DNA of 64,000 bases from Arthrobacter sp. EpRS71 (GCF_001512285.1 NZ_LNUV01000006.1:194041-258040); one strand, 5' to 3'. Positions 1-8,486 are shown, counted from the first letter of the stretch. Notes: generated from the sequence alone by a model not told the origin. Translations and numbers: made by a program.

Positions 1-1
1 C

Positions 2-190
2 GCCTTGTTCTCACCAGCTGAAGTCCACGACGGCTCCTGGAAGAACATCTGGAAGACACGCGACCGAGCCCTCCAGCACTACTACGACCAGAACCCTCAC
101 CGATTCCGGCAACGACCCACCACACCGGCCCCACGAAGCCACGTCGGAATCAACCTCCCCGAAAAACCAACCAAACAACCCACCCACTGA
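2..190 (+). CDS. Transposase C-terminal fragment (probably IS3-type), cut by the window edge
   Basis: Only the last 62 residues are visible; the gene begins before the window. The tail (SPAEVHDGSWKNIW, then a basic HRFRQRP stretch and VGINLP) is the kind of ending I associate with rve-fold transposases of actinobacterial insertion sequences, where the DDE catalytic core lies upstream. No catalytic residue is visible, so family assignment rests on resemblance of the tail only. The stop is TGA at 188-190. The 60 bp that follow should contain the right end of the element if this is a complete IS, but I could not pair a terminal inverted repeat because the left end is outside the window. Confidence 0.55.
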   Translation, partial: ALFSPAEVHDGSWKNIWKTRDRALQHYYDQNPHRFRQRPTTPAPRSHVGINLPEKPTKQPTH

Positions 191-250
191 CTCCACACAG
201 TTTGACAACCTGCGAGGGCGTGGGATGTGAGAGGGCGTTAGGGTAGTGGG

Positions 251-556
251 ATGCCGTCGTTCCAGACCAAGTTGAAGATCACTGGCCTCAAACCGGGCAA
301 CGCACCTGAATCGGTGATGGCCGCCGCGGTGGAAGCGCTGGAAACCCGCCACCACGTGGAATCGAACCAGCTGGACATCGTGGGCGGGGTACCTCAGCTC
401 AGTCTCCGCTTCACAGTGGACGACCGCGATTACTCAGGCGAGAACCACGAAGCCCGCACGTCGGCAGCCATGATGCGGGACGCCGTCGAGCGCGTTGCCC
501 TGACCGGCAGCCTGTATGTGCTGCGGCGTAGCCGCGGACGCTGGTCACCGGTTTAG
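251..556 (+). CDS. Small conserved hypothetical protein, 101 aa
   Basis: The 101-residue protein starts MPSFQTKLKITGLKPG and has an alternating hydrophobic pattern (LDIVGGVPQLSLRFTVDD, then SLYVLRRSRGRWSPV at the end) that suggests a small mixed alpha/beta fold. There is no signal peptide or membrane segment. I do not recognise a named family. Coding is supported by typical high-GC third-position use and by its fit between the transposase tail and the convergent dedA gene, which ends 24 bp away. No strong Shine-Dalgarno sequence precedes the ATG; the upstream stretch is G-rich without a clear AGGAGG. Confidence 0.6.
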   Translation: MPSFQTKLKITGLKPGNAPESVMAAAVEALETRHHVESNQLDIVGGVPQLSLRFTVDDRDYSGENHEARTSAAMMRDAVERVALTGSLYVLRRSRGRWSPV

Positions 557-579
557 AAACCCCGTTTAGGATCCCGGCC

Positions 580-1224
580 CTATTCGGTTTGCGGGACGTC
601 GCCGGGCTTGTCGGCGTCGAACGGTTCGTCCACGGGGGAGCGGCTGCCGCGGCGCCGGGTGACGATCAATCCCACCACCACGCCGATGACCAGGCCCAGT
701 CCCACCCCAATGAGTGAGCTGGCCCAAAACGGGAGCTTGGTGGTGGAACCGGTGAAGTATCCCAGGCCTACCTGCCACACGGCCCACAGCACTGCCCCGA
801 GCCCGGCGCAGAGGCTGAATCCGCGCACCGAGACGTTGGCGATGCCTGCCGCGGATGAGGTGGCGAGCCTGCCGCCGGGGATGAAGCGCGCGCCGATGAT
901 GGCGCCGTAAGTGGAGGAACGGCCGGCTTTTGCGATGGCCTCGTGGATTCCGCGGTGGATGCGCCGGCCCCATGCCCACCGGTCCAAGACGTGGCTGATA
1001 CGCCGTTTGAAGAGCATGAACACCGCCATGTCACCCAACCAGGAAGCGAACGCAGCCAGGAAAAGGACCAGCCAGAAGTTCGCATGGCCATCGGCTGCGA
1101 GCGCCCCGCCGGTGATGACCACCATTTCGGAGGGGATGGGCGGGAAGATGGCGTCGCCCAGCACAATGGGGACGATCCACAGGTAAATCGCGGATCCCCA
1201 TGTTTCCGGGGCGGTGATGTCCAT
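580..1224 (-). CDS. DedA family (SNARE-associated/VTT) membrane protein
   Basis: This 214-residue integral membrane protein carries the DedA signatures: [11 protein letters not shown] near residue 25, with the conserved acidic residue in a re-entrant loop, and GARFIPGGR near residue 115 with the conserved arginines. Four to five hydrophobic segments are visible, ending in a charged tail. DedA proteins are thought to act as lipid scramblases or proton-dependent transporters of undecaprenyl phosphate or phospholipids; which one applies cannot be told from sequence. The reading frame stays open further upstream, but [10 protein letters not shown] at 1224 is the first start that keeps only DedA-like sequence; the upstream extension is antisense to the macrodomain gene. 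Confidence 0.85.
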   Translation of the reverse strand: MDITAPETWGSAIYLWIVPIVLGDAIFPPIPSEMVVITGGALAADGHANFWLVLFLAAFASWLGDMAVFMLFKRRISHVLDRWAWGRRIHRGIHEAIAKAGRSSTYGAIIGARFIPGGRLATSSAAGIANVSVRGFSLCAGLGAVLWAVWQVGLGYFTGSTTKLPFWASSLIGVGLGLVIGVVVGLIVTRRRGSRSPVDEPFDADKPGDVPQTE

Positions 1225-1278
1225 GGGCACAAGGTACCGCACTTGCCGTGTCCGCCGCTTCGGAGTGAGACTGGCGCC

Positions 1279-1833
1279 ATGCGAATCGACGTTCTGCACG
1301 GTGACATCACCACCCGCGATGTTGATGCGATCGTCAACGCCGCCAACTCCTCTTTGCTCGGGGGAGGGGGAGTGGACGGCGCTATCCACCGGGCCGCGGG
1401 AGGGGAGCTGCTGGAGGCGTGCCGCGTGCTGAGGCGGACGCAACTGCAGGACGGGCTGCCGGTGGGTTCGGCGGTCGCGACTCCTGCTTTTCGGCTCCCC
1501 TCGCGCTGGGTGATCCATACTGTGGGTCCCAACCGGCATGCCGGGCAGACAGATCCGGCGCTGCTCGCCTCGTGCTTCCACGAAAGCCTGATAGTGGCAG
1601 CAGGGCTTGGGGCGCGGTCAGTGGCGTTCCCTGCGATCAGTGCCGGAGTTTATGGTTGGGACGCGCGTCAGGTTGCGGAGGTGGCGTTCGACGCCGTGAG
1701 GTCGTTTTCGTCGTCATCATCAGCGCGTGCCTCTTCGGACAGCCCACTGGAGTTGGTGGAGTTCGTCCTGTTTTCGGAGGATACGACGGCGGTCTTCCGC
1801 ACTGTGCTGGCGTCCTCACCCCGGTTCATCTGA
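1279..1833 (+). CDS. Macrodomain protein, putative O-acetyl-ADP-ribose deacetylase
   Basis: The 184-residue protein is a single macrodomain of the MacroD/YmdB type. It shows the ligand-binding elements [26 protein letters not shown] (residues about 16-37) and the phosphate loop AISAGVYGW near residue 119. Members hydrolyse O-acetyl-ADP-ribose or remove ADP-ribose from proteins. The frame is open upstream, but the protein family begins at [11 protein letters not shown], which is the ATG at 1279. Its last 166 bp overlap the 3' end of the convergent permease gene; because the macrodomain fold needs these residues, the overlap looks genuine. Confidence 0.88.
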   Translation: MRIDVLHGDITTRDVDAIVNAANSSLLGGGGVDGAIHRAAGGELLEACRVLRRTQLQDGLPVGSAVATPAFRLPSRWVIHTVGPNRHAGQTDPALLASCFHESLIVAAGLGARSVAFPAISAGVYGWDARQVAEVAFDAVRSFSSSSSARASSDSPLELVEFVLFSEDTTAVFRTVLASSPRFI

Positions 1834-3194
1834 CGTTTGCGGCGCTGCACGACGTAGTAGAGGACGGTGACGAGTGCCAAGGACGGAAGGCCGAAAACCA
1901 AGGTCATGGTGAACGCCGAGGTGCCGAGTGTGCTGATGGCGATGGCCAGCATGAGGACTGCGCCGAGGATGGTACCGGCCGGGTAGAAGCGGGTTGTGTA
2001 GGCGAGTTCAGTGCCGCTGCGCTTCATGCTGCGCCGGAAGAACCAGTGGGTTACGAAGATCATGAACCAGGTGAACATGGCCCCGAACATGGAGATGGCC
2101 ATCATGAAGGTGAACGCCGTCTCAGGGAACATCGCGTAGACAACGGTGGCGATGGCGATTCCTGTGGTGGAGAGGACCAGGGCGTTCACGGGGGCGCCGT
2201 TGGAGCGCAGTTTCCCGAACAGGGCTGGTGCGTCGCCGCTGCGTGAGAGGCTGAAAATCATGCGCGTGGAAATGTAGAGCTGGCTGTTCATTGCCGAGAG
2301 TGCAGCGATGATTACCACGAAGGTCAGCAGGCTGTCAGCGAAGGGGATGCCCAGGTTCTGCATGACAGTGACGAACGGGCTGCCGCCTGCCAGGATCTGG
2401 CTGACCGGGGCGATGGCCAGGATCAGGGCAAGCGTGACGATGTAGAACAGGAGGAGCCGGGCAATGGTGGTGCGGAAGGCTTTCTTGACTGCCGTCGAGG
2501 GATCTTTGGCTTCACCAGCGGCGATGGCAATCATTTCGATGCTGAGGTAGCTGAAGATGGACACGATCACCGCGAACCAGGTGCCGGACAGCCCGTTGGG
2601 GAAGAATCCGCCTTCGGCGGTGTAATTGTGGAATCCGGTGCCTTCGGTGCGGGCGCCGAACACGATGTACGCCCCGAGCACGATGAATGCGATGATCGCG
2701 AAGACCTTGATGCTGGAGAACCAGTACTCCAGGGTTCCGAACACCTTTACGTTCATGGTGTTCACGCCGATCAGGACAGCGGAGAAGAAGATCACCCACA
2801 GCAGCGAGGGCACGTCCGGGAACCATAGCTTCATGTATTCGCCCACCGCAGTCACTTCGGTTCCCACGGCCAGCACAATGCAGGACCAGTACATGTATTT
2901 GACCAGGAAGCCGGCCAACGGGCTGACGTAGTGTTCGGCAAAAGCGCCGAAGGAGCCCGATGTTGGGTGGGCCACTGTCATCTCGGACAGGCTACCCATG
3001 AGGAGGAGCGCGATCAGTCCTCCGATTGCGTAGCTGATGATGACGCTGGGCCCGGCTAAGCCGATGGCAAACTTGCTCCCCAGGAACAGTCCGGTGCCGA
3101 TGGCTCCGCCCAGGGCGATCATGGTCATTTGACGGGAGGTGAGCTGCCTTTTGAGCCCGCCTTCACGTTCCTGGATCTTGCTGAAACTGGCCAA
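1668..3194 (-). CDS. Amino acid permease, APC superfamily (AAT family)
   Basis: The 508-residue, roughly 12-TM transporter starts with a cytoplasmic segment followed by [13 protein letters not shown], the TM1 substrate-binding glycine motif of the APC/AAT family. It would import an amino acid by proton symport. The hydrophilic C-terminal tail (after RRKRQMN, about 50 residues, rich in Ser, Thr, Asp) is longer than usual and is the part that overlaps the macrodomain gene. The start is TTG at 3194, chosen because a strong AAGGAGGT lies just upstream at 3199-3206. The divergent Lrp-type regulator at 3296 is the obvious candidate controller and suggests a branched-chain, aromatic or proline-type substrate, though sequence alone does not decide. 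Confidence 0.87.
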   Translation of the reverse strand: MASFSKIQEREGGLKRQLTSRQMTMIALGGAIGTGLFLGSKFAIGLAGPSVIISYAIGGLIALLLMGSLSEMTVAHPTSGSFGAFAEHYVSPLAGFLVKYMYWSCIVLAVGTEVTAVGEYMKLWFPDVPSLLWVIFFSAVLIGVNTMNVKVFGTLEYWFSSIKVFAIIAFIVLGAYIVFGARTEGTGFHNYTAEGGFFPNGLSGTWFAVIVSIFSYLSIEMIAIAAGEAKDPSTAVKKAFRTTIARLLLFYIVTLALILAIAPVSQILAGGSPFVTVMQNLGIPFADSLLTFVVIIAALSAMNSQLYISTRMIFSLSRSGDAPALFGKLRSNGAPVNALVLSTTGIAIATVVYAMFPETAFTFMMAISMFGAMFTWFMIFVTHWFFRRSMKRSGTELAYTTRFYPAGTILGAVLMLAIAISTLGTSAFTMTLVFGLPSLALVTVLYYVVQRRKRQMNRGEDASTVRKTAVVSSENRTNSTNSSGLSEEARADDDDENDLTASNATSAT

Positions 3195-3209
3195 TCCGAC
3201 CTCCTTGTC

Positions 3210-3238
3210 GATTCTGCAAATCGCTTCAAGATAGAATC
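3210..3238. promoter_or_regulatory. Inverted repeat between permease and Lrp genes, possible operator
   Basis: GATTCT (3210-3215) and AGAATC (3233-3238) form a perfect 6-bp dyad with a 17-bp AT-richer spacer inside the 101-bp divergent intergenic region. Lrp/AsnC proteins bind short degenerate palindromes in such regions. Assignment as an operator is inference. Confidence 0.35.
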
Positions 3239-3295
3239 CAGCTCAAAGCTGTGCCAAGGATTTCGAACTATCACGAAAGTATTGGAGGGGATTTC

Positions 3296-3790
3296 GTGTC
3301 TGATTCATCCGCGCCGCGTCCGCGTGGTCCCCTTCCGAACCGGGTTCGGCTTGACGATATAGACCGACTGATCCTTAAAGAACTCATAGCGGACGCCAGA
3401 ATTCCCAACAACGTTCTCGCCTCAAAAGCGGGAATTGCGCCTTCCACGTGCTTGGGGCGGGTCCGGGCACTGCGTGATGCCGGGGTCATCCGGGGCTTCC
3501 ACGCTTCGGTGGATCTTGAGGCCCTGGGCTTGTTGGTTTACGCATTGATCTCGGTGCGGGTGAACTCTCAAGCGCGCAACAAGATGCTTGCCATTGGTCA
3601 ACGCTTGCGCGCATTGCCCAATGTTCAGAGCGTGTTCCTCTTGGCCGGCGATCAGGACTTCCTGCTGCATGTTGCTTGCGAAACTCCCACGCAATTGAGG
3701 GACTTCATCGCGGTGCATCTGGCCTCCGACCCCGCGATCGCCAACACCCAGACGAACCTGGTGTTTGATCATCTGACGCCGGGGGACTGA
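3296..3790 (+). CDS. Lrp/AsnC family transcriptional regulator
   Basis: The 164-residue protein has an N-terminal winged HTH (LDDIDRLILKELIADARIPNN, recognition helix around APSTCLGRVRALRDAGVI) and a C-terminal RAM/AsnC ligand-binding domain (ALISVRVNSQ, VQSVFLLAGDQDFLLHVA). Proteins of this family sense amino acids as dimers or octamers and control uptake and catabolism genes. The start is GTG at 3296, picked because GGAGGGG sits 6 bp upstream; a longer frame starting at 3251 has no ribosome site. It is divergent from the amino-acid permease, which is probably its target. Confidence 0.88.
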   Translation: MSDSSAPRPRGPLPNRVRLDDIDRLILKELIADARIPNNVLASKAGIAPSTCLGRVRALRDAGVIRGFHASVDLEALGLLVYALISVRVNSQARNKMLAIGQRLRALPNVQSVFLLAGDQDFLLHVACETPTQLRDFIAVHLASDPAIANTQTNLVFDHLTPGD

Positions 3791-3805
3791 GCTCTGGGGG
3801 ACCAG

Positions 3806-4738
3806 TCAGCCGTGGGCTTCGCTGAGCTCCAGTTGGCTGCGGTATTCCACGGGCTGCTTGCTGATGGGATCCACGAAAGTGATGCCCCGGGCCAGTAACT
3901 GCAAGGGTTTGGCGTAGTCGTCCGGTGCCTTGTCCAGCAGGTCCGGGTAGAACGCGTCGTTGACGATTCCCAGCCCTAGCGAGGCCATGTGCACGCGGAG
4001 TTGGTGTGTTTTTCCGGTGTGCGGCTCCAGCCGGTACAGCGCGCGCTGGTGAGTTCCGGCGTCGAACGTTTTTGTCTGTTCAATGCGCGTTTCGGCGTTC
4101 GGTTCACCGGCAATGACTTCTGCGAGCAGGTAGCTGCGGGACTTGGTCATGCGGTTGCGGACAACTACAGGGAACTCGACGGCGGGATAGCCTGCGGCGG
4201 GCGTCGCGGCGGACACGCACTCGTATTCCTTCTGGACCTGGCGCTTCTCGAAGAGGACCTGGTACTTGCCGCGTGTTTCCGGATTGGTGGAGAGCAGCAG
4301 CAGGCCGGCGGTCATGCGGTCCAGGCGGTGCATGGGGATGAGGTCCGGGAGGTCCAGCAGGTTCCGGAGCCGGACCAGCGCGGATTCCTGGATGTACGTG
4401 CCGCCGGGCGTGGTGGGGAGGAAGTGCGGTTTGTCCACCACCAGGATGTGCTCGTCTTGGTGGAGGATGGTGATTTCCACGGGCAGCCGTGTCTCCGGCG
4501 GGAGCGTGCGGTAGTACCAAATGAAGGTGTGGTCCTCCAGTTTGGTGCTGCGGTCCAGGGGTACGCCGCCCTCGCCCACGATTTCGCCGGCGTCGAATCG
4601 GTCCTCGATGCCTTGGGGGTCGATGTGTCCCCAGCGGTGCATCATGTAGTCCATGGCGGTGGTCCAGGGGCCCTCGTCCGGCAGGCGCAGGCGGGTTGCG
4701 TTCACGCCGTCGCGCACGGGGAGGGGGGATTGCATCAC
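3806..4738 (-). CDS. RluA-family 23S rRNA/tRNA pseudouridine synthase
   Basis: The 310-residue protein contains the RluA catalytic motif HRLDRMTAG with the nucleophilic aspartate near residue 140, the preceding LVVDKPHFLPTTPGG segment, and the downstream EPHTGKTHQLRVHM motif. It isomerises uridine to pseudouridine in structured RNA. The N-terminal portion (residues 1-85) resembles the S4-like or accessory segment of the subfamily and is not a typical S4 domain. Translation can begin at GTG 4738 or ATG 4735. The gene stands alone, convergent with the Lrp gene and separated from the next gene by a palindromic element. Confidence 0.88.
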   Translation of the reverse strand: MMQSPLPVRDGVNATRLRLPDEGPWTTAMDYMMHRWGHIDPQGIEDRFDAGEIVGEGGVPLDRSTKLEDHTFIWYYRTLPPETRLPVEITILHQDEHILVVDKPHFLPTTPGGTYIQESALVRLRNLLDLPDLIPMHRLDRMTAGLLLLSTNPETRGKYQVLFEKRQVQKEYECVSAATPAAGYPAVEFPVVVRNRMTKSRSYLLAEVIAGEPNAETRIEQTKTFDAGTHQRALYRLEPHTGKTHQLRVHMASLGLGIVNDAFYPDLLDKAPDDYAKPLQLLARGITFVDPISKQPVEYRSQLELSEAHG

Positions 4739-4760
4739 CGGACAATTCTACCGGCGATGT

Positions 4761-4821
4761 GTTGTGGGGCCCGCTCTGCGCCCCTAAACGCGTGCGAATC
4801 GCGCATAGCGGGCCCCACAAC
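4761..4821. repeat. 15-bp perfect palindromic intergenic element
   Basis: GTTGTGGGGCCCGCT (4761-4775) is exactly complementary to 4807-4821, with a 31-bp loop that itself has partly complementary ends (CTGCGC and GCGCAT). It sits between two divergently read genes and so is not needed as a terminator. It resembles the REP-like palindromes dispersed in actinobacterial genomes; only one copy is in this window. Confidence 0.6.
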
Positions 4822-4851
4822 GGGATGTGGAAGCCGAACACAAAAAAGTTC

Positions 4852-4877
4852 TTGACAATAAAAGTTGTCGGTAGACA
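4852..4877 (+). promoter_or_regulatory. Promoter and dyad operator of the HTH regulator
   Basis: TTGACA at 4852-4857 is a consensus -35. A dyad GACAA-N6-TTGTC (4854-4869) overlaps it. A -10-like TAGACA lies at 4872-4877, with a short spacer. The ATG at 4888 would lie almost at the transcription start, so the mRNA may be leaderless. Autoregulation through the dyad is inference from position and from the ArsR-like family. Confidence 0.45.
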
Positions 4878-4887
4878 TGCTTGAAGC

Positions 4888-5529
4888 ATGTTGGACATCG
4901 AAGTGATCGAAGACCCGGCCGCGGCGGAAGCCTCGCTGGACCCCATCCGCACCCGTATCCTGCGGGAGCTCGTGGAACCGGCGTCCGCCACGCAACTGGC
5001 CGCGAAGGTGGGGCTGCCCCGGCAGAAAGTGAATTACCACCTCAAAGCCCTGGAACGCCACGGGTTGGTGGAACTGGTGGAAGAGCGACGCAAGGGCAAC
5101 GTCACCGAGAGGGTGCTGCGTGCCACGGCGGCCTCCTACCTGATTTCGCCCGTCGCCCTGGCGTCCGTGGCGCCTGACCCCCGGCGCTTCTCTGACCGGT
5201 TTTCGGCGTTCTGGCTGCTGGCATTGGCCTCCCGCACGGTGCAGGAGATGGGCAAACTCATCGCCGGTGCTGCGGTGGCCAAGAAGAAGCTGGCCAGCTT
5301 CGCGATCGATGGCGAGATCACTTTCCGCTCTGCTGCCGAACGGGCGGCGTTCGCGGAAGAGCTCGGCGTAGCGGTGACCCAACTGGTGGATAAGTACCAC
5401 GACGGCGGTGCTGCCGCCGTGGCGGGCGGTGCACGTAAGCACCGGCTCGTCGTCGTACTTCACCCTGCACTTAAACCAACCCAAGCCTCCCCGGAGCAAT
5501 CAGCAGAAAAGGATCAAAGCAATGACTGA
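4888..5529 (+). CDS. ArsR-like winged-helix transcriptional regulator
   Basis: The 213-residue protein has an N-terminal winged HTH of the ArsR/HTH_20 type (DPIRTRILRELVEPASATQLAAKVGL, then VNYHLKALERHGLVELVEER). A roughly 110-residue C-terminal part of unknown function follows, whose helix contains VDKYHDGG. No metal-binding cysteine pair is visible, so a metal sensor is unlikely. Its 3' end overlaps the start of the SRPBCC gene by 8 bp, a translational coupling typical of ArsR-SRPBCC pairs. No clear Shine-Dalgarno precedes the ATG, and a promoter lies directly upstream, suggesting a leaderless transcript. Confidence 0.85.
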   Translation: MLDIEVIEDPAAAEASLDPIRTRILRELVEPASATQLAAKVGLPRQKVNYHLKALERHGLVELVEERRKGNVTERVLRATAASYLISPVALASVAPDPRRFSDRFSAFWLLALASRTVQEMGKLIAGAAVAKKKLASFAIDGEITFRSAAERAAFAEELGVAVTQLVDKYHDGGAAAVAGGARKHRLVVVLHPALKPTQASPEQSAEKDQSND

Positions 5530-6214
5530 CAACCGAAAATTCGAAATCGTAGCGGACACCGAACTGCCCGGCACTCCAGAGCGGGTGTGGCAGGCGGTCA
5601 CCAAGGACACTCCCGCCTGGATGTTCCCCACGGATCAGTGGCCCGACGTCAAGACCACCGAGGAATACCCCAGTCACCTGGTGTCCCGGATGGACGGTCT
5701 CGACGGATGGTTCAACCAGCTGGAACACGTCCTTGAGCCGCTCGAGGGTGGCCGCGCCAAGCTGCACTACGTTCACAGTGGCATCTTTGCCGACAACTGG
5801 GACGAGCAGTACGACGGCGCCAGCAAGCACACCGAGTTCTACCTGCACACCCTCGGCCAGTACCTCCAGTACTTCGACGGCAAGCCGGTGGTCTTCACTG
5901 ATGTCCAGGCGCCCGCGTCTTCGCAGACTCCGGATGGTTTCCTGCAGCTGAAGAGGGCACTTGGTGTGGACGGCGCGCCCGCCGGTACTGCCGTGGATGT
6001 GGACGTCGACGGCGTAGGCCGGCTGAGCGGGGAAGTGGACTTTTCGAACGAGTTCTTCCTGGGGCTCAGGACATCCGATGCCATGTACCGCTTCTTCGGC
6101 CGGAACGCTTTCGGCGCCCCGGTGGGCATGACGGTCCACGAGTTCAGCGGCTCCGGCGATTCTGAACTCACGGCCAAGACGTGGGGCGCATTCCTGGAGA
6201 AGGTGTACGCCTGA
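5522..6214 (+). CDS. SRPBCC (START-like) domain protein
   Basis: The 230-residue protein is a SRPBCC/AHSA1-type hydrophobic-cavity fold: the opening FEIVADTELPGTPERVWQAVT strand-helix is the family hallmark, and about 220 residues cover one long domain. Such proteins bind lipids or small hydrophobic molecules; the ligand here is unknown. ATG 5522 lies inside the end of the regulator gene, so the two are one operon with overlapping stop and start. A strong palindrome at 6239-6292 follows and may end the transcript. Confidence 0.8.
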   Translation: MTDNRKFEIVADTELPGTPERVWQAVTKDTPAWMFPTDQWPDVKTTEEYPSHLVSRMDGLDGWFNQLEHVLEPLEGGRAKLHYVHSGIFADNWDEQYDGASKHTEFYLHTLGQYLQYFDGKPVVFTDVQAPASSQTPDGFLQLKRALGVDGAPAGTAVDVDVDGVGRLSGEVDFSNEFFLGLRTSDAMYRFFGRNAFGAPVGMTVHEFSGSGDSELTAKTWGAFLEKVYA

Positions 6215-6238
6215 GACTCCGCGCACGCCGCCCCCAAC

Positions 6239-6292
6239 TAGGTAGCAGTTCAGGTCGTTCCCAGCGCTGAGAACGACCTGAACTGCTACCTA
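6239..6292. repeat. 22-bp perfect palindrome between convergent genes
   Basis: Arms 6239-6260 (containing AGGTAGCAGTTCAGG) and 6271-6292 are exactly complementary. The 10-nt loop (CCAGCGCTGA) contains the palindrome CAGCGCTG, so almost the whole 54 bp can fold into one hairpin or cruciform. There is no T-run on either side, yet its position between convergent genes would allow bidirectional termination. It could equally be a dispersed repeat element. Confidence 0.7.
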
Positions 6293-6331
6293 CTTGGGTT
6301 CCAGCAGCGGAACTGGCCGCGGGCCGACAGC

Positions 6332-7795
6332 CTAGGCGACCGCGACGGCGGCTGGCCGCTCTGCCTTGAGGGTCCTGCGGAGGTGGGGCGAGGCATCGAG
6401 CTTGTCCTGGGCGGCGCGGAGGGCACCGACGGCGAACTCCAACTGTGCGGCGGGCAAGGTGAACGGAACGCGCAAGTAGTGCTCGAACGCCCCACCCACC
6501 CCGAACCGTGGTCCGGCAGCCAACCGAACGCCGAAGTCCGGAGCGAGCACCGTCAAGGCAGTGCTGCACGGCGTGGGCAGGTGGCACCAGGCTGTGAGGC
6601 CACCGCGGGGGCGTTCAACCTCCCACTCCGGCAGGCGCTCCGCAAGCAACCCCAGCAGGGATTCCCGCTGATGCCGAAGCTCCGCGAGCCGGGCATCAAG
6701 CGGTTCGGCGAAAGCCCGCACCAGGCGTGCCGCCGCCAGTTGTTCCACCACCGGCCCGCCCAGATCCATGACTGTCCTCGTGGAAACGAAGCGGGCAACC
6801 AAGGCCTCGTCTGCCCGGATCCACCCGGTCCTCAGCCCCGCCCAATGCGACTTGCTGAGCGAGCCGATGGAAACCACGGCGGGACTGAAGGAGGACATCG
6901 GTGCGGTGCGGACGCCGTCGAGATTCAACCCGCGCAGCGTTTCATCCACCACCACCACGGTTCCGGAAGCGGCGGCAGCCCGCGCGAGGCGCCGCCGTTG
7001 CAGGTCCGACATGATGCGCCCGGTGGGGTTGTGGAAGTCGGGCACCAAGTAGGCCATGGCGGGGCGCTGCTGGTTCATGGTGGCCACCATCGCGTCAATA
7101 TCCCAGGCGGGAGAGGTGCTGGACTCCAGTGCAGGCAGCGCGACAGGAAGGGGCTTGCACCCGGCGGCGCGGATGGCGTCCAAAGCGTTAGGATACGTGG
7201 GATGTTCCACCAGGACCCGGTCCTGCTTGCCGGCCAAAGTGCGCAGGACGATATTGAGCGCATGCTGCGCGCCGGAGGTCACAAGGATCTGGTCAGGGGT
7301 GGTGGGGACCCCCTCAGCCGTGTATTTAGCGGCGATGGCTTCGCGGAGGGCCGGAACGCCCACGGCGTCGTACCCGAAGCCCGGCAGGAGGGCGGGTAAC
7401 TCGGTCAGTGCGTCGGCAAAGGCGCGGTGCACTACCTCGCCGGCGGCCGGGAGCGATGCATAGGCCAAGTCCAACAATCCCTCCGGGACTGCGAGTCCGG
7501 GGGCGCTCACCGGCGCGGTGCGGTGGGGGATGCACGTCCGCCCGCGGCTGCCCTGACCTGCTGTGAGGAAGCCCTGTTCGCGCAGGCTCGCATACGCGGC
7601 GGTGACCGTGGTGCGGCTGAGGCCCAACGTCTGCGCCAGCGCCCGCTCGCTGGGCAGGGCCACATCCAGTGGGATGCGGCCATCCATCACCAGCAAACGC
7701 ACGACGTCGGCAAGCTCGCGGTAGGCGGGCAGGGCGCCGGAATTCCAGGAGCCGAGGAGGCGAACGAGCGCGGTGGGGTTCAGTGAGCCTGACAT
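6332..7795 (-). CDS. MocR-type GntR regulator with aminotransferase domain
   Basis: The 487-residue fusion has an N-terminal GntR winged HTH (residues about 15-85, with LPSERALAQTLGLSRTTV) and a fold-type I PLP aminotransferase-like domain (about 120-480). The Schiff-base lysine is visible in SLSKSHWAGLRTGW near residue 315, and DFHNPTG and VVDETLRGL match the fold. MocR proteins use PLP as effector rather than catalysing transamination. The gene is divergent from a YczE-like membrane protein gene 61 bp away, an arrangement known for the YczR branch of MocR regulators, so YczE is the probable target. Confidence 0.88.
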   Translation of the reverse strand: MSGSLNPTALVRLLGSWNSGALPAYRELADVVRLLVMDGRIPLDVALPSERALAQTLGLSRTTVTAAYASLREQGFLTAGQGSRGRTCIPHRTAPVSAPGLAVPEGLLDLAYASLPAAGEVVHRAFADALTELPALLPGFGYDAVGVPALREAIAAKYTAEGVPTTPDQILVTSGAQHALNIVLRTLAGKQDRVLVEHPTYPNALDAIRAAGCKPLPVALPALESSTSPAWDIDAMVATMNQQRPAMAYLVPDFHNPTGRIMSDLQRRRLARAAAASGTVVVVDETLRGLNLDGVRTAPMSSFSPAVVSIGSLSKSHWAGLRTGWIRADEALVARFVSTRTVMDLGGPVVEQLAAARLVRAFAEPLDARLAELRHQRESLLGLLAERLPEWEVERPRGGLTAWCHLPTPCSTALTVLAPDFGVRLAAGPRFGVGGAFEHYLRVPFTLPAAQLEFAVGALRAAQDKLDASPHLRRTLKAERPAAVAVA

Positions 7796-7799
7796 CAGA

Positions 7800-7838
7800 C
7801 CAGTATTTCAAACTGGCTATGGAATGCAAGGCCAGTTT
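7800..7838. promoter_or_regulatory. MocR operator candidate: three CCAGT/ACTGG half-sites
   Basis: Within the 61-bp divergent region, CCAGT (7800-7804), ACTGG (7812-7816) and GCCAGTTT (7831-7838) occur. AAACTGGC at 7810-7817 and GCCAGTTT at 7831-7838 form a perfect 8-bp inverted repeat with a 13-bp gap. MocR/PdxR proteins bind repeated half-sites in divergent regions. The binding role is inference. Confidence 0.5.
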
Positions 7839-7856
7839 TATCGGAGGATGGAACCC

Positions 7857-8486
7857 ATGATGACCCGAAGAATCACCCAACTCCTGATCGGCCTCGCGAT
7901 GTACGGCATCTCCTTGGCCATGTTCATCCGCGCCGGGCTTGGCTTGGACCCCTGGGACGTGTTCCACCAGGGCGTCTCCGAAAAGACCGGGTTCAGCATT
8001 GGTGTTGTGGTCATCGCGGTCAGCTTCCTGGTCCTTCTCCTGTGGATCCCGCTCCGGCAGATGCCAGGGATCGGAACCATCGCCAACGCCGTGCTGGTGG
8101 GACTATTCGCCGATCTTGGGCTGTGGCTCATCCCGGAGTTCTCACATCTGGGCGGACAGATCGCCATGCTCGCCGGTGCCGTGATCCTCAACGGCATCGC
8201 CTCCGCTTGCTACATCGGTGCCCGTCTTGGACCCGGGGCCCGCGATGGGCTGATGACCGGACTTGTGCGCCGCACCGGGTGGTCCGTGCGCCTGGTCCGC
8301 ACAGGCATCGAAGTGGTTGTCCTTGCTGTGGGCTTCCTGCTGGGCGGTTCGGTCGGTGTTGGTACGGTGGTCTACGCTCTGGCCATCGGCCCTGTTGTGC
8401 AGGTGCTGCTTCCCAAATTCATGGTGCCCGAACGTCCCAAAGCTACGGCCCCCACGGAAACCGTGGAGGCCGCAGCGGCTGCTTAG
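7857..8486 (+). CDS. yczE: YczE-like integral membrane protein
   Basis: The 209-residue protein has five to six hydrophobic segments and family features such as MFIRAGLGLDPWDVFHQG near the N-terminus and the central IGARLGPGARDGLM. This matches the YczE/YyaS membrane family, whose transported substrate is unknown. ATG 7857 is chosen because GGAGG (7843-7847) lies at good spacing; the ATG at 7848 would abut it. It is divergent from the MocR regulator that probably controls it through the half-sites between them. Confidence 0.8.
   Translation: MMTRRITQLLIGLAMYGISLAMFIRAGLGLDPWDVFHQGVSEKTGFSIGVVVIAVSFLVLLLWIPLRQMPGIGTIANAVLVGLFADLGLWLIPEFSHLGGQIAMLAGAVILNGIASACYIGARLGPGARDGLMTGLVRRTGWSVRLVRTGIEVVVLAVGFLLGGSVGVGTVVYALAIGPVVQVLLPKFMVPERPKATAPTETVEAAAAA

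Noticed and set aside
943..1278. N-terminal extension of the macrodomain protein
   Set aside because: The open frame is antisense to dedA; the family begins at [11 protein letters not shown].
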